Origin: Pseudobdellovibrio sp.
Lineage (GTDB): Bacteria; Bdellovibrionota; Bdellovibrionia; Bdellovibrionales; Bdellovibrionaceae
Assembly: GCA_025449725.1 (NCBI GenBank)
Contig: JANWIU010000085.1
Coordinates: forward strand, 1 to 6,434
DNA length: 6,434 bases
Direction of reading: 5' to 3'
Shown: positions 1 to 6,126 of the stretch, piece after piece
How positions within the stretch are numbered: the stretch's first letter is position 1
Layout of the letters: each line of letters starts with the position of its first letter
The notes under the pieces: model-generated
Databases searched by the model: none
What the model saw: only the letters and a program-made list of their open reading frames with translations
What the model was told of the DNA's origin: nothing
Program-made: the position numbers and the translations under genes

Positions 1-264
1 GGAGTAAACTCAGATACAATTGCTGAGGCCGCAGTTGAAGAAGCCAGAATGGCAAAAATCAACGAAGAGATCTCGGAAGTACACAAAGAATCCGCCAGAC
101 AGCGCAATCTTCAAACTCAAAAAGAAATTACTTTAATGAAAAATAAACTGGCCGGCCTGCAGGCGCAGTTAGACCGAATCGAAAATCAAAACCGTGTTCT
201 CACGTTGCAAATCAGCAGCTTAGTCAAAGACGGCAAAATTCAGAACCCTGAATCAAAACAATAA
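1..264 (+). CDS. C-terminal fragment of a coiled-coil protein (5' end outside window)
   Basis: The frame is open to the first base of the window, and 87 residues are visible before the TAA stop. The ATG at 49 is probably internal: the 16 codons before it read as ordinary acidic, alanine-rich protein (SDTIAEAAVEEAR) and only a weak AGAAG lies near it. The segment is highly charged and helical. From about position 49 of the window onward, leucines and isoleucines recur with heptad-like spacing (LAGLQAQLDRIENQNRVLTL), which predicts a coiled coil for oligomerisation or partner binding. The end is a short polar tail. There is no signal peptide, membrane segment or catalytic motif in the visible part. 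I do not recognise the family and no function can be assigned. It ends 13 bases before the stop of the convergent lipoprotein gene. Confidence 0.7.
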   Translation, partial: GVNSDTIAEAAVEEARMAKINEEISEVHKESARQRNLQTQKEITLMKNKLAGLQAQLDRIENQNRVLTLQISSLVKDGKIQNPESKQ

Positions 265-277
265 ATTTTCTCTGAAA

Positions 278-3200
278 CTATAAAGGACCGGTAACCGGAG
301 TCGGAGTGGGCTCCGGTGCAGGCGGTGGTTCAGGTGTAGGTGTAGGTTCCGGGCTTGGCTGTGGAGCCGGTGCCGCAGGCTCTGGGGTGGGAGTCGGTTC
401 CGGCGTTGGTTGTGGCTCAGGTTGCGGAGTCGGCTCTGGGGTTGGTTGCGGCGTTGGTTGTGGATTCGGCGCCGGTGCAGGTGCTGGCGGTGTCACTGGC
501 GGCTTCGGCTTAGAGGCCATCGCAATAATATTAAATACATCGCCTAAATCATGGCGAGACGCTTCGATGACCCACTCTGTCTGGTTTGGATCTCTAACAA
601 AAAGCAAAAGCTTAAAACCATCTAACTTGGTTGGTAATCTTTTGTTTTTGATGATCCAAATGAATAGTCCGGGCAGATCCGTTTCTTTAAGAATTTTATC
701 AAACCCTTGAGCCTTGATTGCTTCATGTAACAAACGTTTGAAAACAGGAAATGCAGTCAGCGCTTCTGTTTTTTCCAGCTTTCCGTTTTTACTTGTTTCA
801 TGTGTAGCAAAAATCATCTCAACGTATTGAACCACATGCGGAAACAAACCTGCTTTGCCAAGCTCTACCGTTTGTTGATCATCCGGTACGTTTTCAGTGG
901 GAATGTATCCGGCCGCGAGCAACAGGCTTAGGTAATATTTTTTATTGGCAACATCACTGTAAAGTGGCTGCCCGTCCGTGTTTTTATCAGTTTTCAGTTT
1001 CAGAAACACCGGCAAATCTTTGAAGGCATCGTTTTCTTGAAGGAAGAAATCCAGCAGGCAAGGGCGGTCAAGGATCGATTTAATTAAAACCTGTTCCCGC
1101 TTTCTTACACAGGCGTTGATCATTCTTTCTTCCATCTCTGCTGCACGCGCAAGGCCGGACTGGATATGAAGAATGACATGATGCAACTCTTCGAAGCTGG
1201 AGTATTCGTCACCGTTAGATACCGATAAGAATAGATTTGACTCTGTAAAACGACTGGCAATAAAACCCACATCACTGCGGTCCAGAATTCCTAAATCAAA
1301 AAGCAAAAGTTTAAATTGATCAAATCCGGCTTGCACTTCCGGTTGGGTTACACCGGCGTAATCACTGATGCGGCCCAAATCGTTAGAAAATGAACGTGTA
1401 ATAACCCGCGCAACAGTCTTCGCCAAGTTAGATGCCGTTAGATCGCGTACATGATACATACCGCTGTCATCCGCAAGAATTTTTAAAAATCCCTGCGCGT
1501 TAAAATTCATCATTCCGCGCGCGCTGACAACTTTGTACAACTCAACCAAACTTAGTCGCGCCGGAGGAGACAACTTCGCGCCGTCACCAACACGGCTGCG
1601 TAACACTTCAACCATTTCATCTTTTGTGTATTCCGGTTTATTAGCGAACAACTGGAAAACCACACGTTGGTTTTCAATCCAAAGTACAATTTCAGTCGCA
1701 AGATTTGTTAACGCGGATTCATTAAAGGCAGTTAGGCTGCCGTTTGGACCCAAACGGTCTTCTGGTCTGGTCAAAACATTCTTCCAAACTGCATCCAAAG
1801 CCAGTTCTAAACTTTCTTTTTGAATGGTCGTGCTAAGAATTTTTGCTTCCTGCGCCGCCATAACTAAACCGCTCAGCTCTGCAGTGGTGATTTGATGTGA
1901 AGTTTTTAAATTCAACTCCAACAATAGACTTTCTTTTAATTTAGAAATCCATGGTGCGAGGTTTGCGGTCATTTCAGGTTCGTCAGTTTTAAAAGGCGTA
2001 ACGAAGTTTGAAAGCTCTACGCCGTTTCCAAAAAGACGAACACCTACATTCAGTAAAAGCTGAATATTTTTGACGGTGAGTTCCGGGCCCGGCTCTCCTG
2101 TAAAGGCAACTTTAGCTGCACCAATAAGCTTAAACCACTCTTCTAAATTTGCCGGAAGGTGAAGCGTGTCCCCTGCTACTGATTTAATTCCTAGAACCAA
2201 TTGTTTCAAGTCAGACAAACTGTATGAATACAGAATTTTTTCGCTGAGTTTTTGAATGGCCTGAATCAAATTGGCTTCGGCCTGTAAAAATTCTTCTTTT
2301 TTCAGTGTGCCGTCGCGGTAGCCTTTTATGTCAATTTTGTAATACTTCAGGCTTGCTAAAGACGTTTTAGCAATATCAAAAAATTCCGGTAACTTCGCAT
2401 TAAGGCTGTTGAAGTCACTGATCGTCCATGCAGAATAAGTGGAATTGATATTACCGAGAATCACCAGTTTCAGCTTACCTACCTGGTCAACCAAATCAGG
2501 AGTCGCATTGGCCAACATCGGCAACAGCGGTTTAGCGGCATCAAGAATTTCTGTAATTTGTGCGTTAGTGATAGATGTTGTACGGCCACGCAGGATTTCT
2601 GGAATGAGAATTGTAATATCAGATGCAATCGTCTGAAACACATCCAATTTTTCGTTAGTTTGTTCCGGCGTCAGCGGCGTCAAAAAGTATTTAATCCGAA
2701 GTGATTGCGCCAAGCCTTCAGCTGCCAGATCAAAAAACTTCGGCCACTCGTTGCCTTTTACTTCGGTTGATCCGCCGATAAGGTTCATTTTAACTTTAAC
2801 GAGCAGTCCTTCAGCTTTTGTTAATGTATCCTGCAACGAGCCGTCTGCTGCCGGCGCGCTGCCAAGTTTCGAAGCCTCAGCGATAAGTTTTAATAAATCA
2901 GTGTGATCAAGGCCTCTATGAGAAGCTTCGAATAGTTGCCCCACTCTGTTAAGCGCTGTTTTTAAAGCGCTTCTTGCCGCTTCAAACTTTGCCAGCTTCG
3001 CCGCTTTGTCTTCATCGGCTGCAGGTACCCATTTAGAAAGATAAATTTTAATATGTGGATTTAAGCGAACCAGTTCCGGTTTCAGGCGACCCAGAACAGA
3101 GACAAGGGCATCCAGTTCCGGACGCGTAATGGATTTTGTATCCCCTCCGGCAACGAGAACTTTAAGTTTCACAACTTGCGAAAGCAGTTCTGAAGGAATT

Positions 3201-3520
3201 CCACTGTCACTCTTTAAAAACTTTTTAACGATAAAGTCAGAAAGCTCTGCCGGTGTATATTTGGCATGATCCGCACCACGTACGTTATCTTTAAAAGCTT
3301 TAATGGCTGTCTGCAAGCATTCGATAGCCGAACCGATCTCATCATCGGTGGCTTCGCCGGCGATAAATTTTTTAAAATTATCAACTGAGCCTGTGATACA
3401 GGAAGCACCACTAAAGGTTACGACCTCAGGCTCCTTCGCTTTTTCACCGATTTTTAATCCACAACCGATTTGCAGAGCGAAAATAATAATGACGGCCGGC
3501 TTTAGGTATTTAGAAAACAT
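278..3520 (-). CDS. Large predicted lipoprotein with EF-hand-like helical repeats and a proline-rich tail
   Basis: The protein has 1080 residues. It opens with a short basic n-region, a hydrophobic core and the sequence LQIGCG, so Cys20 is the likely lipidated residue. The lipobox is imperfect (Gln at -3, Leu at -4). Residues about 40-1000 look almost wholly alpha-helical and contain many units of the form helix, short loop, then hydrophobic-T/S-x-x-E/D-L starting a second helix. Examples start near residues 88, 131, 317, 365, 406, 544, 631 and 773. This resembles degenerate EF-hands. Two loops near the end keep calcium-ligand spacing: DKNTDG at 845-850 with Asp856, and ETSKNG at 908-913 with Glu919. 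Cysteine pairs 41/68 and 804/821 could form disulfides. Residues about 1004-1080 are proline-rich. The start overlaps the end of the upstream barrel gene and has GGGG six bases before the ATG, so translational coupling is likely. I do not recognise a named family. The function is unknown; a structural or calcium-responsive surface or periplasmic role is inference. Confidence 0.85.
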   Translation of the reverse strand: MFSKYLKPAVIIIFALQIGCGLKIGEKAKEPEVVTFSGASCITGSVDNFKKFIAGEATDDEIGSAIECLQTAIKAFKDNVRGADHAKYTPAELSDFIVKKFLKSDSGIPSELLSQVVKLKVLVAGGDTKSITRPELDALVSVLGRLKPELVRLNPHIKIYLSKWVPAADEDKAAKLAKFEAARSALKTALNRVGQLFEASHRGLDHTDLLKLIAEASKLGSAPAADGSLQDTLTKAEGLLVKVKMNLIGGSTEVKGNEWPKFFDLAAEGLAQSLRIKYFLTPLTPEQTNEKLDVFQTIASDITILIPEILRGRTTSITNAQITEILDAAKPLLPMLANATPDLVDQVGKLKLVILGNINSTYSAWTISDFNSLNAKLPEFFDIAKTSLASLKYYKIDIKGYRDGTLKKEEFLQAEANLIQAIQKLSEKILYSYSLSDLKQLVLGIKSVAGDTLHLPANLEEWFKLIGAAKVAFTGEPGPELTVKNIQLLLNVGVRLFGNGVELSNFVTPFKTDEPEMTANLAPWISKLKESLLLELNLKTSHQITTAELSGLVMAAQEAKILSTTIQKESLELALDAVWKNVLTRPEDRLGPNGSLTAFNESALTNLATEIVLWIENQRVVFQLFANKPEYTKDEMVEVLRSRVGDGAKLSPPARLSLVELYKVVSARGMMNFNAQGFLKILADDSGMYHVRDLTASNLAKTVARVITRSFSNDLGRISDYAGVTQPEVQAGFDQFKLLLFDLGILDRSDVGFIASRFTESNLFLSVSNGDEYSSFEELHHVILHIQSGLARAAEMEERMINACVRKREQVLIKSILDRPCLLDFFLQENDAFKDLPVFLKLKTDKNTDGQPLYSDVANKKYYLSLLLAAGYIPTENVPDDQQTVELGKAGLFPHVVQYVEMIFATHETSKNGKLEKTEALTAFPVFKRLLHEAIKAQGFDKILKETDLPGLFIWIIKNKRLPTKLDGFKLLLFVRDPNQTEWVIEASRHDLGDVFNIIAMASKPKPPVTPPAPAPAPNPQPTPQPTPEPTPQPEPQPTPEPTPTPEPAAPAPQPSPEPTPTPEPPPAPEPTPTPVTGPL
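281..511 (-). repeat. Low-complexity proline-rich coding repeat (lipoprotein tail)
   Basis: This stretch encodes about 77 residues dominated by PxP units (PTPEPT, PQPTPE, PAPAP), with Thr, Glu, Gln and Ala between the prolines. At DNA level it is a degenerate 6- and 12-base repeat that keeps the xP pattern while third positions vary. That suggests selection on the protein rather than a very recent expansion. Such tracts form extended polyproline-like rods or linkers. Here it is the extreme C-terminus, ending in VTGPL, with no folded domain after it. Confidence 0.85.
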
Positions 3521-4940
3521 AATCTACCCCGGCCATTACACGGTCATTCGCTTTGTTCTGTTGTAAAAAATTATTTTCAGAACTTGAAATAGATTCGTTC
3601 TCGACACCCAAAACATCTACAGAGGCATTTAAGTTAACAGTTTTTGTGATGGCGTAATTGATCGCAGCAGATAACAAACTGCCTTTTAACTGCTGGTCAT
3701 AAGTAAAATTAACGTCTGCGCTGAACGGCCGGTTTTGGATATAAAACAACTCACCCTTTGCACCCGTCTTTACCGGTCTTTTAAAAAGCGTTCTTGAACT
3801 TGCGAAATTGATTTCGCCACCCTGACCGCTGCTGTTTAGATCGCGAATTTCTCCGCCGGTAATATTGCTGGCAGCAATGTAAACTTCCATCTTTCGCCCA
3901 AGGCTTGCATTTAAGTCGTAGCCCACATAGGCACTGACAATACTTAATGGAGACAGCGTCTGCATTGTTTCCAGGCCCTGAGCCTGAATGTTTTCCGGTT
4001 GGTCTCCCAAATAGGAAATAGTAAATTTTAAATTTTGTGAATCAAGATTTACATCTGCCGCATAGATCTGGTGGTAAAGAACGTGTGGATTTAAGATAAC
4101 GTTTCCGCGAAAAGTTGCGATATCGGCGAAGGTATCTCTTGAAAGGGCAATTTCATTTATTGGTTTACGGCCATAAGTCGCCATTAAAAACGGACGCGCT
4201 TTGTTCTCACCGAAAAATACGTTTGCTATATAGCCGGGATTGTTAACAACATCCGTAACCTTATAGTCTCTGACTGCATAGACGATTTCGCGGTTCTCAT
4301 CACCCAATCTAACTTTTTCCGGCGGAACGGTTGCCCAGCGATTAGTGGAGTTAACCTGGCCGTCTTCTACTTTTACCTGTGGCCCCTGATTAGGAATAAA
4401 AATTGGATTGTACGCAACGTTAAAGCCGAAGCTTCCCTCATGATGATGAAAACTGAGGCCGGTCAAACCATTGGCTCTGAAATTAATGTTGTCGTTGCTG
4501 AATGTCGGATGCACTAAGCCGAAATTAAAGAACTGGTCCGAGATACTGTAATTTTCAATTTTACGACCTACTGAAACCGAGTTTTCTTTACTTCCATAAC
4601 CGCCGTAAGCCTCCGGTAACGCAAAGTAAAAACTATTCTCCAGCGAGAAAGTCCCTAAAATCAGATTGGCATTAGAAAAGAAAGTGCCTTGTTTGGACAA
4701 AGTAATTTCGGTCTCGACCTGCTGAAGTGAGCCATTGTCATAGGCGGACGCTGAGCCATAGGATATTTGCTTTAAGCTAAGGCCAAGCTGGGCCCCGAAA
4801 TCGGTAGAACGAGAAGATTTAGGGCTATAAATAGAGGTTCCCACTGAGGCCTGACTTTGCGCATTTACGGCAATAAGAGGGCATGCAACAACCGCCGCCA
4901 AAATTAACGCTTTAAAAGACAATGGGGATCCACTTCGCAT
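3510..4940 (-). CDS. Predicted outer-membrane beta-barrel (porin-like) protein
   Basis: The protein has 476 residues. Residues 1-27 form a Sec signal peptide: basic residues at 2 and 10, hydrophobic core at 11-25, and probable cleavage after VNA. The mature part is rich in Gly, Asn, Ser and aromatics, with alternating polar/apolar stretches typical of transmembrane beta-strands, for example around 46-62, 90-108, 152-182, 286-312, 333-360 and 396-446. It ends DYVF, and a C-terminal Phe is the usual recognition signal for the BAM assembly machinery. A polar segment at about 185-235 and one at about 360-395 look like long loops. A His triplet at 165-167 lies next to a predicted strand. The segment VGRKIENYS...FNFGLVHPTFSND resembles the early part of porin-like or alginate-export-type barrels, but I cannot name the family or a substrate. 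The start has only a weak AGAAAG upstream. The gene is the promoter-proximal member of a two-gene unit whose second gene starts inside its last codons. Confidence 0.8.
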   Translation of the reverse strand: MRSGSPLSFKALILAAVVACPLIAVNAQSQASVGTSIYSPKSSRSTDFGAQLGLSLKQISYGSASAYDNGSLQQVETEITLSKQGTFFSNANLILGTFSLENSFYFALPEAYGGYGSKENSVSVGRKIENYSISDQFFNFGLVHPTFSNDNINFRANGLTGLSFHHHEGSFGFNVAYNPIFIPNQGPQVKVEDGQVNSTNRWATVPPEKVRLGDENREIVYAVRDYKVTDVVNNPGYIANVFFGENKARPFLMATYGRKPINEIALSRDTFADIATFRGNVILNPHVLYHQIYAADVNLDSQNLKFTISYLGDQPENIQAQGLETMQTLSPLSIVSAYVGYDLNASLGRKMEVYIAASNITGGEIRDLNSSGQGGEINFASSRTLFKRPVKTGAKGELFYIQNRPFSADVNFTYDQQLKGSLLSAAINYAITKTVNLNASVDVLGVENESISSSENNFLQQNKANDRVMAGVDYVF

Positions 4941-5045
4941 ACCAGAGGCTTTCTTGCTAAAGCTATTCCAGAATCTAAAATAACAGATTAGAGTTAAGAA
5001 ACTTAAACTGTCTAAAAACTAAGAATCGAGCCCACCAAGGGCAGC

Positions 5046-5060
5046 GTCTAAAAGTTAGAC
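5046..5060. promoter_or_regulatory. Perfect inverted repeat GTCTAA-N3-TTAGAC, candidate operator
   Basis: The 15 bases form two perfect 6-base half-sites around AAG. The left eight bases, GTCTAAAA, recur at 5010-5017 in the same orientation. The position between two divergent genes and the dyad symmetry fit a site for a dimeric DNA-binding regulator. No regulator gene is in the window and the motif matches no operator that I recognise, so the role is inference. Confidence 0.35.
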
Positions 5061-5061
5061 A

Positions 5062-5202
5062 GGTGGCGAAGCCATCGCGTAAGCGACGACCGAAGGTCGC
5101 CTATTTCCCGGCAAGTGCGCAGCCATCGCGAAGCGACGACCGAAGGTCGCCTATCCCCGGCAAGTGCGAAGCCATCGCGAAGCGACGACCGAAGGTCGCC
5201 TT
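5062..5202. repeat. Three tandem copies of a ~50-base multi-hairpin unit (REP-like)
   Basis: Copies lie at about 5062-5109, 5110-5158 and 5159-5202, with offsets of 51 and 49 bases between equivalent points. Each contains two adjacent mini-hairpins: TCGC-loop-GCGA (5075-5086, 5126-5136, 5175-5185) and CGACC-GAA-GGTCG (5087-5099, 5137-5149, 5186-5198). The first loop is GTAA in copy 1 and GAA in copies 2 and 3, while both stems stay intact. Copy 1 has a third hairpin, TGGC-GAA-GCCA, at 5064-5074. The heptamer GCGAAGC occurs four times (5066, 5128, 5166, 5177). The array ends exactly where the promoter-like sequence of the DUF1338 gene begins. It resembles REP-type intergenic elements. The parts between hairpins are also conserved, so this is not a CRISPR. 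Confidence 0.75.
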
Positions 5203-5229
5203 GCCATAACCTTTTTAAAACCCTAACAT
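5201..5229 (+). promoter_or_regulatory. Predicted sigma70-type promoter of the DUF1338 gene
   Basis: TTGCCA (5201-5206, five of six to TTGACA) is followed after exactly 17 bases by TAACAT (5224-5229, four of six to TATAAT). Transcription would start near 5236 and give a leader of only about 15 bases that just includes the ribosome binding site. The -35 box directly abuts the last hairpin repeat, so anything bound to the repeat would sit next to RNA polymerase. Confidence 0.45.
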
Positions 5230-5238
5230 ATGAATTTC

Positions 5239-5244
5239 AAGGAG
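5239..5244 (+). promoter_or_regulatory. Shine-Dalgarno AAGGAG that fixes the DUF1338 start
   Basis: AAGGAG lies five bases before the ATG at 5250. It is the only strong ribosome binding site in this frame, and it rules out a start further upstream, where the open frame runs through the non-coding hairpin repeats. Confidence 0.8.
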
Positions 5245-5249
5245 ACTTT

Positions 5250-6065
5250 ATGGCCACTGAGAACAACTTCGCAAGTTTCATGGACCGCATGTGGGCGGAC
5301 TATATTAAAATGACGCCTCAGGCACTTAAGATTTTTAACCTATTTCAGCAAAGCGGCGAAACGGTTCTGAATGATCATATTGCGCTTCGTACATTCAATC
5401 ATCCCCGCCTCGGCATTAAATCCCTGGCCCAGCATTTTACAAAATATGGTTACAAAGAAGCCGGCGAATATTTTTTTGTAGAAAAAAAATTATACGCGAA
5501 ACATTACGAACACGAAAATAAAGAATATCCAAAAATTTTTATTTCGGAGTTAGAATTGCAAAAGGTTTCACCCTTGATTCAGGAAATTGTTACGAATTGC
5601 GTAAACCAGATCAGTGATGAAGCGATTCAGCAAGAAGATTTTGTTTTCAGCGGCCGGCACTGGATCAGTCAGCATAACGTTTATGAAAAGCTGGCAAAAG
5701 AAAGCGAATACGCTTCCTGGGTTTACGCTTACGGGTTCAGACCAAATCATTTTACGGTAAATATTAATGTTCTTAAAAATTTCAACGACATTCTTAAGCT
5801 GAATGAATTTTTAAAGCATAACGGTACAAAATTAAATGCTTCCGGTGGCGAGGTAAAAGGTACACCGCAAGAACTGCTTGAGCAGAGCTCCACAATGGCT
5901 GCAGAAATTCCTGTGCAATTTGCCGATGGCATTTATAATATTCCGGGTTGTTATTACGAATTTGCTAAGCGCTATGCGATGCCCAATGGTGAGCTTTACC
6001 AGGGTTTCATTGCTAAATCTGCAGATAAGATTTTTGAAAGTACTAATAGCACGAGCAAAGCGTAG
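5250..6065 (+). CDS. DUF1338 family protein, 2-oxoadipate dioxygenase/decarboxylase-like
   Basis: The product has 271 residues, is soluble and has no signal peptide, so it should be cytoplasmic. Family landmarks are NDHIALRTF (41-49), RPNHFTVN (164-171), CYYEFAKRY (234-242) and the C-terminal LYQGFIAKSADKIFEST (249-265). Members such as Pseudomonas HglS and E. coli YdcJ have a vicinal-oxygen-chelate-like fold with an Fe(II) held by two His and one Glu. HglS converts 2-oxoadipate to D-2-hydroxyglutarate in lysine breakdown. By motif position the triad here should be His43, His167 and Glu237. Arg47, four residues after His43, matches the spacing of the substrate-carboxylate Arg that I recall in HglS. 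At 271 residues this is a compact form, well shorter than HglS/YdcJ (over 400), so the substrate may differ. No lysine-catabolic gene is adjacent. The start is chosen by its Shine-Dalgarno; the open frame extends 45 codons upstream only through repeats. Family assignment is firm; the exact reaction is not. Confidence 0.85.
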   Translation: MATENNFASFMDRMWADYIKMTPQALKIFNLFQQSGETVLNDHIALRTFNHPRLGIKSLAQHFTKYGYKEAGEYFFVEKKLYAKHYEHENKEYPKIFISELELQKVSPLIQEIVTNCVNQISDEAIQQEDFVFSGRHWISQHNVYEKLAKESEYASWVYAYGFRPNHFTVNINVLKNFNDILKLNEFLKHNGTKLNASGGEVKGTPQELLEQSSTMAAEIPVQFADGIYNIPGCYYEFAKRYAMPNGELYQGFIAKSADKIFESTNSTSKA

Positions 6066-6122
6066 CTTCGCTCAACTGTAGGCGGCCCTTCGGGTCCGTC
6101 CCTGGTTGCTTGCAACTGGGGA
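6053..6122. terminator. Cluster of three stem-loops in the convergent gap (possible bidirectional terminator)
   Basis: Stem-loop 1 (6053-6073) pairs GAGCAAAGC with GCTTCGCTC around GTA, has one mismatch, and includes the DUF1338 stop codon. Stem-loop 2 (6081-6100) closes on a CUUCGG-type UUCG tetraloop, with one mismatch in a GC-rich stem. Stem-loop 3 (6099-6122) has a 10-base stem with two G-U pairs and a CUUG tetraloop. Stems 2 and 3 share two bases and so compete slightly. None is followed by a clear T run, so classical intrinsic termination is uncertain. Protection of mRNA 3' ends or Rho-linked termination from both sides is possible. Confidence 0.5.
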
Positions 6123-6126
6123 TCGC

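Larger units (their letters stand above)
4941..5249. other. Divergent intergenic region between the barrel gene and the DUF1338 gene
   Basis: About 310 bases have no credible gene. The part nearest the barrel gene (4960-5025) is AT-rich and must hold that gene's promoter. TAGACA on the - strand at 5009-5014 matches the -35 consensus at five of six bases, but no good -10 follows at proper spacing. The sequence TCTAA recurs at 4974, 5011 and 5047, about 36-37 bases apart. Next come an inverted repeat, a three-copy hairpin repeat and a promoter with ribosome binding site for the + strand gene, listed separately. Confidence 0.8.

Noticed and set aside
49..264. ATG at 49 as the start of a complete 71-residue protein
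   Set aside because: The frame is open to the window edge with protein-like codons, and only a weak ribosome site is present, so a partial gene is more likely. A true start here cannot be fully excluded.
287..317. Terminator for the two convergent genes at the left (ACCGGAG...CTCCGGT, and CCGGT-A-ACCGG)
   Set aside because: The inverted repeats are real but lie inside the repetitive, GC-rich coding tail and no T run follows on either strand, so they may be by-products of the repeat.
306..710. Open frame on the + strand coding for a glycine-rich (GSGVGVGSG-type) protein
   Set aside because: It is the complement of the proline-rich tail of the lipoprotein gene: Pro codons read backwards give Gly. 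It has no ribosome binding site and lies wholly inside a much stronger gene.
4960..5014. A defined sigma70 promoter for the barrel-lipoprotein unit
   Set aside because: The region is AT-rich and TAGACA is -35-like, but the hexamers at 17-18 bases (CTAATC, TAATCT) are poor -10 matches and several alternatives score equally badly.
5062..5202. CRISPR array
   Set aside because: There are only three copies and the stretches between hairpins are also conserved, so there are no unique spacers; no cas genes are present.
5115..5249. 45-codon N-terminal extension of the DUF1338 protein
   Set aside because: It runs through the non-coding hairpin repeats, its residues are not family-like, and the strong AAGGAG sits before the ATG at 5250.
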